From 34-65-8 sp963529855 (GTDB taxonomy: Bacteria; Pseudomonadota; Alphaproteobacteria; Sphingomonadales; Sphingomonadaceae), in the NCBI GenBank assembly GCA_963529855.1, contig CAURZK010000008.1, positions 1-64,000 of the forward strand: 64,000 nucleotides of DNA, in the 5' to 3' direction. The position numbers and the translations under genes were made by a program. The notes beneath the pieces are model-generated. The model ran no database searches. It saw only the letters and a program-made list of their open reading frames with translations, and was not told where the DNA came from. Positions 28,035 through 37,607 of this stretch are shown one piece after another. Each line of letters begins with the position of its first letter. The stretch's first letter is position 1.

Positions 28035-29504
28035 CTAGGCGGCGGCCAGCGCGCGGCGCCATCCCGCCAGCCGGTTGTCGCGCACTTCCCCTTCCATTGC
28101 CGGGGCGAAATGACGCACTGCGCCGCGCATCGCCTGCGCCGCTTCCGCAAGGGACAGATGCATCGCGCATCCCACTGCCGCCAGCATGGCTGCGCCCAGC
28201 GCTGTCGTTTCGACCATGTCGGGCCGCTCGACCGGCAGTTCCAGAACATCGGCGAGGTCCTGCGCCATCCAGTCGTTGGCACTCATCCCCCCATCGATCC
28301 GCAAGGCCTGCCACGGCGCGCCATCAGCCGCGAAGGCAGTGGCGAGATCGTGCGTCTGGTGCGCCATCGCTTCCAGCGCCGCGCGTGCGATCTGCGCCCG
28401 CCCACTGGCGAAACTCAAACCTGCGATCACGCCGCGGGCCTGGGCATTCCAGTGCGGCGCACCCAGGCCCGACAACGCAGGTACGATCGTAACCCCGCCG
28501 CTGTCGGGAATCGAGCGCGCAAGAGCAGCAGTTTCAGCCGCGCTCGAAATCATGCCCAGTGTATCGCGCAAGTACTGGATCAGGCTGCCAGCCACGAACA
28601 CCGATCCTTCCAGGGCGAACGTCCGCGCGCCGCCGTGCTGCATCAGCACGGTGCCGAGCAAGCGGTTGGCCGAATGCGGCACGTGCGCGCCCATGTTGGT
28701 CAGGACGAAAGCGCCAGTGCCATAAGTCGCCTTGGTTTCCCCCGGCGAAAGACACGCCTGACCGACCGTCGCCGCCTGCTGGTCGCCTGCCAGCCCGCAT
28801 ATCGGGATCGCCCGACCGAACAGCTCCGCGCTGGTTTCGCTGACCGGGCCGTGGGTATCGGTCACTTCGGCGAGCGCGGCGCGCGGGACCCCGAACAGCT
28901 CGCACAGCCCCGCATCGAACTGCGCGCCTTCCAATGGCAGCAGCAGCGTGCGGCTGGCATTGCTGGCGTCGGTCAAGAAAGCCCCGCCCGACAGGTTCCA
29001 CACCAGCCAGCTTTCGATGGTGCCCAGTGCCAGCGTGCGACGTTCCGCCGCTGCCCGCACGGCCGCGTCGTTGTCGAGCAGCCAGCGCATCTTCGTGGCT
29101 GAGAAGTAAGGATCGAGCAGCAACCCGGTACTGCGTTGCACCTCTCGTTCGTGCCCGCGCGACTTGAGCGTGTCACAGAATTCAGCCGTGCGCCGGTCCT
29201 GCCACACGAGTGCCCGGGCGAGCGGTTCGCCGGTTGCCCGGTCCCAGGCGACCACGGTTTCGCGCTGATTGGTGATGCCGATCGCGGCGATCCGGTCGGG
29301 ACCGCCGGCTTCCGACATGGCCCGCCGCGTGCAAGCAAGCGTGCGCTGCCAGATTTCGCTCGCGTCGTGCTCGACCCAGCCGGGGCGGGGGTAATGCTGG
29401 GTCAGCTCTTCCTGCGCCAGCGAGAGCAGCCGGCCGTCGCGTGCGAACACCATCGCCCGGGTCGAAGTCGTCCCCTCGTCGAGAACCAGTATCGCCTCGC
29501 CCAT
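28035..29504 (-). CDS. glpK: Glycerol kinase
   Basis: The 489-residue FGGY-family kinase phosphorylates glycerol to sn-glycerol 3-phosphate. The start MGEAILVLDEGTTSTRA, the GITNQRET and VVWQDRRT motifs, and GLAGDQQAA with YGTGAF are typical. ATG 29504 is preferred over an upstream one because GGGGAGGAC precedes it. No glpF, glpD or glpR is in view, so it stands alone between a DUF1465 gene (convergent) and a metallo-hydrolase (divergent). Confidence 0.95.
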   Translation of the reverse strand: MGEAILVLDEGTTSTRAMVFARDGRLLSLAQEELTQHYPRPGWVEHDASEIWQRTLACTRRAMSEAGGPDRIAAIGITNQRETVVAWDRATGEPLARALVWQDRRTAEFCDTLKSRGHEREVQRSTGLLLDPYFSATKMRWLLDNDAAVRAAAERRTLALGTIESWLVWNLSGGAFLTDASNASRTLLLPLEGAQFDAGLCELFGVPRAALAEVTDTHGPVSETSAELFGRAIPICGLAGDQQAATVGQACLSPGETKATYGTGAFVLTNMGAHVPHSANRLLGTVLMQHGGARTFALEGSVFVAGSLIQYLRDTLGMISSAAETAALARSIPDSGGVTIVPALSGLGAPHWNAQARGVIAGLSFASGRAQIARAALEAMAHQTHDLATAFAADGAPWQALRIDGGMSANDWMAQDLADVLELPVERPDMVETTALGAAMLAAVGCAMHLSLAEAAQAMRGAVRHFAPAMEGEVRDNRLAGWRRALAAA

Positions 29505-29533
29505 TGTCCTCCCCACCAAGCCTCGGGCGTGAC

Positions 29534-30436
29534 ATGGCGCAGACCCGGCCCCATATGCAAGCCATGGCAGGCCCCCCGCCCAAACCCTGGCCCACCGGCC
29601 TTTCCGAGCGATGCGAGCCGCTCGTGCGCCGCGTGCTCGCGCCCAACCCCTCGCCCTACACCTATACGGGCACCCAGACTTATCTGGTCGGTGCCGGCGA
29701 CGCCGTTGCCGTGATCGATCCCGGCCCGGCAGAGGATGACCACCTCGACGCGATCGTCGCTGCCGTTGGCGCGGCGCGGATCACGGCGATCATGTGCACC
29801 CATACCCACCGCGACCATTCGCCCGCTGCAAAGCCGTTGAGCGAACGGACTGGCGCCCCGGTAGTGGGCTGCGCGCCGCTGGTGCTCGACGATTCGGGGC
29901 CGCGTGCCGACGCGGCGTTCGACCGATACTATGCCCCCGACCGGGTGCTGGAAGATGGCGAGGCGATGACAGGGCCGGGATGGACCCTGCGCGCAGTCAG
30001 CACGCCCGGGCACACATCGAACCACCTGTGTTTCGCGCTGGAGGAATCGGGCGCGCTGTTCACCGGCGACCACGTCATGGCCTGGTCCACCAGCGTGGTG
30101 GTTCCGCCCGACGGTGACATGAGCGCCTACATGGCGAGCCTCGAAAAACTCTACGCCCGCGAAGACCGCATCTTCTACCCTGCCCATGGCCCCGCGGTCG
30201 CGAAACCGCGTCAGCTCGTGCGCGGGATGATCGGCCACCGCCGCCAGCGCGAAAACCAGATCCTGCGCCTGCTGGGCGAAGAGCCGCGGCGCGTGAGCGG
30301 GTTCATCCCGGCGATGTACAAGGGCCTCGACCAGCGGCTGGTCGGCGCGGCGGAAATGAGCGTTACGGCGCATCTGATCGATCTGGAACGCAGAGGCCTG
30401 GTCGCCCGTTCGGGTGACATATGGCAGACGATCTGA
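29534..30436 (+). CDS. Metallo-beta-lactamase-fold hydrolase (LACTB2-like)
   Basis: The 300-residue protein has the MBL zinc motif THTHRDH at about residues 92-98, GHTSNH and TGDHVM, followed by a C-terminal winged-helix segment of the kind seen in LACTB2-like hydrolases. Such enzymes are thioesterase, glyoxalase or RNase relatives; the substrate here is unknown. ATG 29534 begins MAQTRPHMQAM; internal ATGs could also be used. It overlaps the DUF4230 gene by 16 bases and is divergent from glpK. Confidence 0.9.
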   Translation: MAQTRPHMQAMAGPPPKPWPTGLSERCEPLVRRVLAPNPSPYTYTGTQTYLVGAGDAVAVIDPGPAEDDHLDAIVAAVGAARITAIMCTHTHRDHSPAAKPLSERTGAPVVGCAPLVLDDSGPRADAAFDRYYAPDRVLEDGEAMTGPGWTLRAVSTPGHTSNHLCFALEESGALFTGDHVMAWSTSVVVPPDGDMSAYMASLEKLYAREDRIFYPAHGPAVAKPRQLVRGMIGHRRQRENQILRLLGEEPRRVSGFIPAMYKGLDQRLVGAAEMSVTAHLIDLERRGLVARSGDIWQTI

Positions 30437-31110
30437 AGCACTCGCCCGACGTCCTTACCCCGCAGGCCCAGCGCGATCAGGCGCTGGCGCGCGTGCAGGC
30501 GGTGCCCTGGTTCATCGTCATCGGCCTGATCGCGCTCAGCGCATGGCTCGGCTACAAGGCGTTCTTCGACAAGGTCGAAGGCGACCCGGTGGGCAGTGCC
30601 ATGCTTGCCTTTCAGAAACAGAATTCCCTGACCGTATTCAGTTCACGCTTCGAGGTCGTCGCGACCAGCGAGGACAACCGCGGTGTGCTCAACATCGACC
30701 TACTGCGCTCGCGCCAGGCAGCAGTGATCCCTGCGCTGGTCGAATACCGGATCGACATGGCTCAGGTCGACCGCGACCGGTTCCAGTGGGACGATGCGGC
30801 CGATACGCTGACTGTAACCTTGCCGCCGCTGCGAATCTCGCGCCCCAACCTCGACGAGGGTGCGGCCCGTTATTTCACCGAAGGCACGTTCGTGACGCGC
30901 GATGCGTCGCGCGATCTCAGCCGGAACAACACCCTGCAGGCGGAGCGCAAGGCGGTGGAGTTCGCGCGCAACCCCGAAGTGATTGCTCTGGCACGGGACG
31001 CCGCGCGCCAGGCGGTGCGTCAGAATCTCGCCATTCCGCTAGCCAGCGCAGGCTACGGCGAGGTCAAGGTTCAGGTCCGCTTCGACGGAGAAGAGGTTTC
31101 CAACCGCTGA
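30421..31110 (+). CDS. DUF4230 family membrane-anchored protein
   Basis: The 229-residue protein has one N-terminal transmembrane helix (about residues 29-45), then a soluble domain matching DUF4230 (FSSRFEVVATSEDNRG, VEYRIDMAQVDRDRFQWD). Such proteins are membrane-anchored with unknown function. Its start lies within the end of the metallo-hydrolase gene, so the two are translationally linked. No ligand-binding motif is recognised. Confidence 0.8.
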   Translation: MADDLKHSPDVLTPQAQRDQALARVQAVPWFIVIGLIALSAWLGYKAFFDKVEGDPVGSAMLAFQKQNSLTVFSSRFEVVATSEDNRGVLNIDLLRSRQAAVIPALVEYRIDMAQVDRDRFQWDDAADTLTVTLPPLRISRPNLDEGAARYFTEGTFVTRDASRDLSRNNTLQAERKAVEFARNPEVIALARDAARQAVRQNLAIPLASAGYGEVKVQVRFDGEEVSNR

Positions 31111-31169
31111 AATCGCTGGTAATTGTGGGGTAGCCATAAAGGCCGGGTCGCACTTCACGGGAGGAGTGC

Positions 31170-31916
31170 ATGGCCACCACGATCGATGACGCGCGCAGTG
31201 CCGCGCCGCCCCGCCGCGGTTACCGGGCGGACCAACCATTCTTTACTCGCTTCGCTATTGTTCTGGCGCTGTTGATCGTCCTGGGCTTCGCGCAGTTCGC
31301 GCTGCGCGGGTTCGTCGACTATCGCGGCGCACCGCTGCCGGTGCATTTCCACGGGGCGGTGATGCTTTCCTGGCTGGCGCTGTTCGTCACCCAGAACCGG
31401 CTGATCGAGACGGGCAGGATCGAAACGCATCGCCGGCTCGGGCGTGTGGGCGCCATCCTGGCCCTGCTGGTGGCCGGGACGGCCAGTTATGTCGGTTACG
31501 CTGCGATCGTCGCTGCCCGTCAGCCGCCGTTCTTCGAACCGGCCTATTTTCTGGCACTGACGCAGCTTGGTGCGCTGTTCTTCCTCGGACTGGTGGTCTG
31601 GGCGGTGCTGAAGCGACGCGAAACCGAATGGCACCGGCGGCTGATGTTCGCCTCGCTCATCGCCATCATGGAGCCGGCTTTCGGACGCCTGCTGCCGATG
31701 CCGCTGATGATGCCATGGGGCGAATGGGCGATCCTGGCCGTGCAGCTTGGCATGTTCGCGGTGCTGATGCGGCATGACCGCAAGGCGCTGGGCGCGGTTC
31801 ATCCCGCCACGCTCGCAGGTGCTGGCGTGGTGACGCTCTATCACGTGCTGATTGAAACGCTGGCGCGCGTTGGGCCGTTCGTCGACATGGCACGGGCATT
31901 GGGGCCTGCGGGGTAG
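31170..31916 (+). CDS. Polytopic membrane protein of unknown function
   Basis: The 248-residue protein has about six hydrophobic segments and few charged residues inside them. Histidines recur within or near helices (VHFHG, THRRLG, EWHRRLM, LYHVLIET). That spacing loosely resembles small heme-carrying membrane proteins, but I cannot claim this. A GGGAGGAG ribosome-binding site precedes the ATG. It lies between the DUF4230 gene and nadA on the same strand. Confidence 0.82.
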   Translation: MATTIDDARSAAPPRRGYRADQPFFTRFAIVLALLIVLGFAQFALRGFVDYRGAPLPVHFHGAVMLSWLALFVTQNRLIETGRIETHRRLGRVGAILALLVAGTASYVGYAAIVAARQPPFFEPAYFLALTQLGALFFLGLVVWAVLKRRETEWHRRLMFASLIAIMEPAFGRLLPMPLMMPWGEWAILAVQLGMFAVLMRHDRKALGAVHPATLAGAGVVTLYHVLIETLARVGPFVDMARALGPAG

Positions 31917-31985
31917 CGGAACCCCTCGCCACAGCGCCCGTTCTGGCTATAAGCGCCCCCACTTTGGGGCCAGACGGGACCGACC

Positions 31986-32978
31986 ATGAGTGTAGAGACC
32001 AAGCTTCCCACCGGGCAGGATCTGCTCGCCGAGATCGATCGCCTGCGCAAGGAACGCAACGCGGTGATCCTGGCGCATTATTACCAGCGTCCCGAAATCC
32101 AGGACATCGCAGACTTTGTCGGCGACAGTCTCGAACTGTCGCGCAAGGCAGCCGAAACCGACGCGGACGTGATCGCGTTCTGCGGGGTGAAGTTCATGGC
32201 CGATACCGCCAAGATCCTCAGTCCCGAAAAGATCGTCGTCCTGCCCGACATGGACGCCGGGTGCAGCCTGGAAGATTCCTGCCCGCCCGAGAAGTTCAAG
32301 GCTTTCCGTGAGGCGCATCCCGATCACATCGCGTTGACCTACATCAATTGCTCGACCGAGGTTAAGGCGCTGTCGGACGTGATCGTCACCAGTTCGAGCG
32401 CCGAGACGATCCTGAGCCAGATTCCCAAGGATCAGAAGATAATCTTCGGCCCCGACCGGCACCTGGGCGGCTACCTGTCCCGCAAGTTCGACCGCGAAAT
32501 GTTGCTGTGGCCGGGCGTTTGCATCGTGCACGAGGCATTCAGCGAAACCGAACTGCTCAAGCTGAAGCAGCAGCACCCCGGGGCACCGATCGCGGCGCAC
32601 CCGGAATGCCCGCCGGCGATCATCGATCACGCCGATTACGTGGGTTCCACCAGCGGCATCCTGCAGTTCGCCAAGACGTTCCCGGGCGATACCCTGATCG
32701 TCGCAACCGAACCGCACATCATCCACCAGATGGAAAAGGCGGTGCCGGAAAAGAACTTCGTCGGCGCCCCCGGGGCCGATGGCAACTGCAACTGCAACAT
32801 CTGCCCTTACATGGCGCTCAACACGATGGAGAAGCTCTACGTGGCCTTGCGCGATCTGGAACCGCGCATCGAAATCGAGGAAGGCCTGCGACTGGCAGCG
32901 AAGAAGAGCCTCGACCGGATGCTGGAAATGGCCAGCGGAACCGTGGGCAAGGGGGACCTCGGGCCCACCGGGGACTGA
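31986..32978 (+). CDS. nadA: Quinolinate synthase
   Basis: The 330-residue [4Fe-4S] enzyme condenses iminoaspartate with dihydroxyacetone phosphate to quinolinate in NAD synthesis. Conserved segments are ILAHYYQRPEIQD, FCGVKFMADTAK, NCSTEVKALSD, HPECPP and NCNCNICPYMALNT, which include the three cluster Cys. Length is typical. nadB and nadC are not nearby. It stands 26 bases upstream of the DUF2254 gene. Confidence 0.97.
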   Translation: MSVETKLPTGQDLLAEIDRLRKERNAVILAHYYQRPEIQDIADFVGDSLELSRKAAETDADVIAFCGVKFMADTAKILSPEKIVVLPDMDAGCSLEDSCPPEKFKAFREAHPDHIALTYINCSTEVKALSDVIVTSSSAETILSQIPKDQKIIFGPDRHLGGYLSRKFDREMLLWPGVCIVHEAFSETELLKLKQQHPGAPIAAHPECPPAIIDHADYVGSTSGILQFAKTFPGDTLIVATEPHIIHQMEKAVPEKNFVGAPGADGNCNCNICPYMALNTMEKLYVALRDLEPRIEIEEGLRLAAKKSLDRMLEMASGTVGKGDLGPTGD

Positions 32979-33003
32979 CAGGGCCGATGGGGGCGCCAGG
33001 GCG

Positions 33004-34317
33004 ATGACTACCGACATCCGCTGGTTTCTGGCGCGTCTCAACGCGAACTACTGGTTCTATCCTGCGCTGTTCTCCGTCGCGGCCGCGGTGCTGGCGTTCG
33101 CTCTGGTCTGGGCGGATCGCAACGGGTTCGGTGACTGGATACTCGATCACGAGTGGATCATCCCTGCCCGCCCCCAAGTCGCATCCGACATGCTCACCGT
33201 CATGGCGGGATCGATGATCGGGGTCGCCTCGACGGTGTTTTCGATCACGATCGCGGCCGTGGCCTATGCCAGCGGCACTTACGGGCCGCGGCTGCTCACC
33301 AATTTCCTCGAAGATCGGGGCAATCAGCTCAGCCTCGCGACCTTTATCGGCAGCTTCGTCTACGCGATCGTCGTCTTGCGCAGCGTCCGCGCGGAAGACG
33401 AGGTCGCACCTGCGGGGGTGGAGGCTGCCGCTTCCCTGCCGGGGTTCACCCCGCAGTTGTCGCTGCTGGTGGCCTATATCCTGCTCGCAGCCTGCGTCGG
33501 GGTGCTGGTCTTCTTCCTCAATCACGTGCCGTCGAGCATCCAGATCAATGTCGTAATCGAACGGATCGCGCGGCGGTTGTTTGCTTCCATCGAGGAAACA
33601 TACCCGACGGTCGGTAACTTGCATGAAGCGCGCAATCCAATCCCGGGTGTGCCGGTCGCAGCACGGGCGACCGGATATGTCCGCCTGATCGACTTTGCCG
33701 AACTGGCCAAAACCGCCCGCGCCGCGAATACAACTGTCTCGCTGCAAGTGCGCACCGGGGATTTCGTCCATCCCGGCCTGCCGCTGCTGGAAATCGCGGG
33801 TGACGGGGATGCCGATCGCGAAGCACTGGTCGACTGCTTTTCGCTGGGCGCGACCCGGACGCCGGAACAGGATCCCCATTTCCTGATCGACGAGCTGGTG
33901 GAAATCGGCCTGCGGGCGCTATCGCCGGGCATCAATGATCCGTTCACCGCCATCACGGCGATCCACTGGCTGGGCGCAGCGACTGCCGATCTGGGGCAAC
34001 GCGACTTGCGCAAGGACGTTTGCGGCAAGGACACTGACGATTGCCCGGTAATCCCCTGTCCCGATGATTTCTCGCATTTTCTGAAGAGGGGGTTTGGGTC
34101 GCTGCGCAGCGCCGTCGCGACGGCACCCATCGCGAGCGAGATCATGTTCCAGGCGATTGCCGACGCACACCGTGTCGTGAGCGCTGAAGAACGCCGCGCC
34201 GGATTGCGGCAACATGCAGGCGAATTGATCGCCCAGGCGAGACTTGCGCTGGCGGGCCCCGACCTTGCCCGGGTCGAAGCAGCATATGCCGGCGCGCTAG
34301 TCGCGTTCCGCCACTAG
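33004..34317 (+). CDS. DUF2254 family membrane protein
   Basis: The 437-residue protein has two pairs of transmembrane helices in its N-terminal half (about residues 18-38, 60-90, 115-140, 155-180), then a long soluble C-terminal domain with GLRALSPGINDPFTA, the most conserved DUF2254 segment. Function is unknown. Its 3' end overlaps the convergent DMT gene by 21 bases. Confidence 0.88.
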   Translation: MTTDIRWFLARLNANYWFYPALFSVAAAVLAFALVWADRNGFGDWILDHEWIIPARPQVASDMLTVMAGSMIGVASTVFSITIAAVAYASGTYGPRLLTNFLEDRGNQLSLATFIGSFVYAIVVLRSVRAEDEVAPAGVEAAASLPGFTPQLSLLVAYILLAACVGVLVFFLNHVPSSIQINVVIERIARRLFASIEETYPTVGNLHEARNPIPGVPVAARATGYVRLIDFAELAKTARAANTTVSLQVRTGDFVHPGLPLLEIAGDGDADREALVDCFSLGATRTPEQDPHFLIDELVEIGLRALSPGINDPFTAITAIHWLGAATADLGQRDLRKDVCGKDTDDCPVIPCPDDFSHFLKRGFGSLRSAVATAPIASEIMFQAIADAHRVVSAEERRAGLRQHAGELIAQARLALAGPDLARVEAAYAGALVAFRH

Positions 34318-35235
34318 CATCGGCGGGTCGGCCCGTTCGGCCCGGCCACCCCGCGCCAGCGCCAGCGCCAAGCCGAGCATCAGCATCCCGGCGATGTCCG
34401 CCACACCCACGCTCTCGCCAAAGGCCCACCAGCCGCTGAGCGCGGCAACGGCGGGTTGGGTCAAAAGCGCGAGGCCGATTACCAGCGGGCTGAAATGCTT
34501 GAGCGAGAACACCAGCAGCCCTTGGCCCACCAGCTGGCTCCCCACGAATAAGGCCACCAGTGGCCACCAGTTCGTCGGCCACACCGGCTCGCCGAGGCCC
34601 AAAGCCAATGCCAGGCACACCGGGGCGCCCGCCAGGCTGGCCCAGAACAGCAGCGTCCAGCTGCCCAGATGCTCGCGCTTGCCCTGCAGCAGCAGCAGAT
34701 ATCCGGCGTAGAACAACCCTGCGAGAAGGCAGAACAGGTCGCCGATGAGGGTAGTGGTCGAAATTTCGAGCGATCGCCCCAGCAGTATGGCCGAACCCGC
34801 CAAAGCCAGCAGGATCGCGCTCCATTCGCCGCCGCGCGGCAGGCGCTTGAGGATGACGAACGCCCAGACCATCAGCACCAGGCTGCCTGCGTTCCCGAAC
34901 AGCGTGGCGTTTCCAAGGCGCGTCAGTTCTATGCCGATGTGCCAGCTGGCAAGGTCGAGTGCAAAGATCGCCCCTGCCAGCAGCACCGGCCAGATGCCGA
35001 CACGGCGCACCGCGCCAAGCCGCTCACCATTCGCCCGCGCAAGCAAGGCGAGGAACGGGAGTGCCAGCGCAAGTCGCCAGAATCCCGCCGCCACCGGGCC
35101 GCTGTCCGCCAGCCGCACTGCCCACGGGCCGAGCGCCAGCGCGACATTGCCCGCCAGCAGCGCGGCAAGCAAAACCCACCGGGGCCATAGTCGTTCTTGG
35201 CGCGCCGGGGGACGGGGGGTGGTTGAATCACTCAC
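34297..35235 (-). CDS. DMT-superfamily (EamA) transporter
   Basis: The 312-residue protein has about ten transmembrane helices in two EamA halves, the RhtA/YdcZ-like exporter layout. It starts at GTG 35235. Substrate unknown; homologues export amino acids or metabolites. It is divergent from the old-yellow-enzyme gene and convergent with the DUF2254 gene. Confidence 0.9.
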   Translation of the reverse strand: MSDSTTPRPPARQERLWPRWVLLAALLAGNVALALGPWAVRLADSGPVAAGFWRLALALPFLALLARANGERLGAVRRVGIWPVLLAGAIFALDLASWHIGIELTRLGNATLFGNAGSLVLMVWAFVILKRLPRGGEWSAILLALAGSAILLGRSLEISTTTLIGDLFCLLAGLFYAGYLLLLQGKREHLGSWTLLFWASLAGAPVCLALALGLGEPVWPTNWWPLVALFVGSQLVGQGLLVFSLKHFSPLVIGLALLTQPAVAALSGWWAFGESVGVADIAGMLMLGLALALARGGRAERADPPMLVAERD

Positions 35236-35297
35236 TGCCGTGCCTTAGCTCCGGCCTCGGGTTTGCACAGTCGCATTTCTCGCGAAGGGACCGGTAC

Positions 35298-36410
35298 TTG
35301 CACGAAATTCTCTTTCAGCCGATCAAGCTCGGCGCACTCGAAGCACGGAACCGCATCTTCATGGCGCCGCTGACGCGCGGCCGCTCGACGCAACCGGGAT
35401 CGGTTCCCAATGAAATGATGGCGACCTATTATCGCCAGCGCGCGGGTGCGGGCCTCATCATTGCGGAAGCCACCGGCATCAGCGTCGAAGGCCTCGGCTG
35501 GCCCGCGGCGCCGGGCATCTGGAGCCAGGAGCAGGTCGAAGGCTGGAAGCTGACGACCCAGGCGGTCCACGACGAAGGCGGCCTGATCGTGCTGCAGCTT
35601 TGGCACATGGGCCGGCTGGTTCATCCCGACTTCCTGGGCGGCGAGCCACCGGTTTCGGCCAGCGCCACGAAAGCGCCGGAGCACGCGCACACCCCGACCG
35701 GGCGCAAGCCTTACGAACAGGCACGCGAGCTGTCGGTCGAGGAAATCGCGCGCGTGGTGGAGGATTACCGCAAGGCCGCGGAGAATGCGAAGAAGGCCGG
35801 TTTCGATGGTGTGCAATTGCACGGGGCCAATGGCTATCTCGTCGACCAGTTCCTGCGCGATTCGACCAATCTGCGGACCGACGAATACGGCGGCCCCGCG
35901 GAAAATCGCGTGCGTTTTCTGCGTGAAGTGCTGGAAGCGCTGATCGACGTGTGGGGCGCAGACCGGGTCAGCGTGCGCTTGTCGCCCAATGGCGAGACGC
36001 AAGGGTGCGATGACAGCGACCCTGCTACGACATTCGCAGCCGCCGCACAGGTTTGTCAGGACCTGGGCCTATCATTCGTCGAATTGCGCGAGCCTGGACC
36101 CGAGGGAACTTTCGGCAAGACCGACGTTCCCAAGCAGAGCCCGATGATTCGCGACATCTACAAAGGTCCGCTGGTGCTCAACAGCGATTACGACGCGATC
36201 AAGGCGGCTGACGATATCGGCTTTGCCCGCTGCGACGCAGTCAGCTTCGGGCGGCCCTACATTTCCAACCCCGACCTTGTGGAGCGGATCGCGCAAGGTG
36301 CGCCTTTCGCCCCCAATCGCAACGTGCCGCAAAGCTGGTACCTGCCGGGGCCGGATGGTTACATCGATTACCCCACGCTTGCCGAAGCCGGCGCTCTGGC
36401 CGACGGCTGA
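35298..36410 (+). CDS. Old yellow enzyme (NemA-like alkene reductase)
   Basis: The 370-residue FMN enzyme reduces activated C=C bonds of enones, maleimides or nitro compounds with NAD(P)H. Typical motifs are FQPIKLGALEARNRIFMAPLTRGR, IVLQLWHMGR, the substrate-binding His in VQLHGANGYL, and DEYGG. It starts at TTG 35298 behind AAGGGA; no ATG is nearby in frame. A CoA-lyase-like gene follows after one base and is probably co-transcribed. Confidence 0.95.
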   Translation: MHEILFQPIKLGALEARNRIFMAPLTRGRSTQPGSVPNEMMATYYRQRAGAGLIIAEATGISVEGLGWPAAPGIWSQEQVEGWKLTTQAVHDEGGLIVLQLWHMGRLVHPDFLGGEPPVSASATKAPEHAHTPTGRKPYEQARELSVEEIARVVEDYRKAAENAKKAGFDGVQLHGANGYLVDQFLRDSTNLRTDEYGGPAENRVRFLREVLEALIDVWGADRVSVRLSPNGETQGCDDSDPATTFAAAAQVCQDLGLSFVELREPGPEGTFGKTDVPKQSPMIRDIYKGPLVLNSDYDAIKAADDIGFARCDAVSFGRPYISNPDLVERIAQGAPFAPNRNVPQSWYLPGPDGYIDYPTLAEAGALADG

Positions 36411-36411
36411 C

Positions 36412-37275
36412 ATGCGATCCTGGCTGCTGGTGCCGGCCGGAAATCCGGCGCGGCTGGGCAAGGCGGCAGACCTGGGCGCCGACGCCGTGGTGATCGATTT
36501 CCACGGCGCCGGCGCCGAGCACACCCCCGAACACACCCAGGAAACGCGCACGGCGGCGGCGCGATGGCTGGCGTCGCATCGCGGAAATGCGCAAGGGTTC
36601 GCACGGTGGATCAGGATCCGGCCCGTAACCGCCCCGCAATGGGGCGAGGATCTGGCCGCAGCGATGGTCGGCGCGCCTGACGGGATCGTGATGACCGGCA
36701 TCGAAAGCGTGGAGGAGGTCCGCCGCCTCGCCAGCGACCTTTACGAGATCGAGCAACGCCACGGCATCGCCCCCACATCCACGCGCCTGCTGCTCGAAGT
36801 CGGGGGCACAGCACGCGGAGCGCTCGCGATCCGCGCTTTCGCGCAGGAGCCGCAGGCGCGGCTGGCCGGCTTTGCCACCGACCTTGCCGGGCTGGCGGCG
36901 GATCTCGACACTGCGCCTCCCCCCTGGGCGACATTGCCCACCGCGCTCGCAACGACGAATGCCGAGACATTGCTGGTCGCGAAATCGCTCGGCATGCTGG
37001 CCATTGCCGGGGCCGACGGGGAATGGCGCGATCTCGAGATGTTCGAAAAACGCTGCCGCACCGCGCGATCCGAAGGCTTCGAGGGGATGATGGCGGTGCA
37101 CCCGGCGCAGCTCGCCCCGATCAACCGGGTTTTCTCCCCGTCGCCGGCAGAACGCGATCGTGCGCGTGACATCTGCGACCGGTTCGACAGTACGCCGGGG
37201 GTCAACATGATCTATTATCACGGCCGGATGGTCGATCGGAACCAGCTTGCCCGCGAACGCCGGAGGCTGGGTTAA
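36412..37275 (+). CDS. CitE-like (HpcH/HpaI fold) protein, divergent
   Basis: The 287-residue protein follows the CitE/CoA-ester lyase TIM-barrel layout: LLVPAGNPARLGKAADLGADAVVID at the start and MAVHPAQLAPIN near the end. At sites that normally bind metal and carboxylate, the DLEDS segment reads DFHGAG and the RINP segment reads RIRP, while the Glu of the LLLE segment is kept. Substrate and activity are unclear. It is coupled to the reductase by a one-base gap. Confidence 0.82.
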   Translation: MRSWLLVPAGNPARLGKAADLGADAVVIDFHGAGAEHTPEHTQETRTAAARWLASHRGNAQGFARWIRIRPVTAPQWGEDLAAAMVGAPDGIVMTGIESVEEVRRLASDLYEIEQRHGIAPTSTRLLLEVGGTARGALAIRAFAQEPQARLAGFATDLAGLAADLDTAPPPWATLPTALATTNAETLLVAKSLGMLAIAGADGEWRDLEMFEKRCRTARSEGFEGMMAVHPAQLAPINRVFSPSPAERDRARDICDRFDSTPGVNMIYYHGRMVDRNQLARERRRLG

Positions 37276-37277
37276 AA

Positions 37278-37607
37278 CTATTCCTCGTCGGAGGCTGCCG
37301 GCTCGTCCGCAGGTTCGGGATCGGCGGCAGGCCCATCGGCATCGGCCCCTTCATCCGGCGCATTGTCGCTCGATCCGGTCGTTGCCGCGTTATCGCCAGC
37401 CTCCCCGGTGGCGGCATCCGCGGCGGGACGCAGCGGCGGCGATTGCGATCGCAGGCTGTCGAGCGGGATCATGTCGTCGCTGATCGTCCCGCCCAGCACC
37501 TCGCCTTCGGCGCGATTGCCGCTGGGCGCGGTCTGCGCCGGATCGCTGCTGTCGCATGCGCCCAGCGCCAGTGCCGCCAGTGCCAGCACGCTCCGCAAGC
37601 CCATCAT
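37278..37607 (-). CDS. Small acidic lipoprotein
   Basis: The 109-residue product has a signal peptide with lipobox LGAC (Cys-18). The mature part is low-complexity Asp/Ala/Glu/Pro-rich and acidic. It starts at ATG 37607, which shares one base with the lipB stop (TGATG); ATG 37604 is an alternative. No domain is recognised. It is convergent with the CitE-like gene (2-base gap). Confidence 0.78.
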   Translation of the reverse strand: MMGLRSVLALAALALGACDSSDPAQTAPSGNRAEGEVLGGTISDDMIPLDSLRSQSPPLRPAADAATGEAGDNAATTGSSDNAPDEGADADGPAADPEPADEPAASDEE

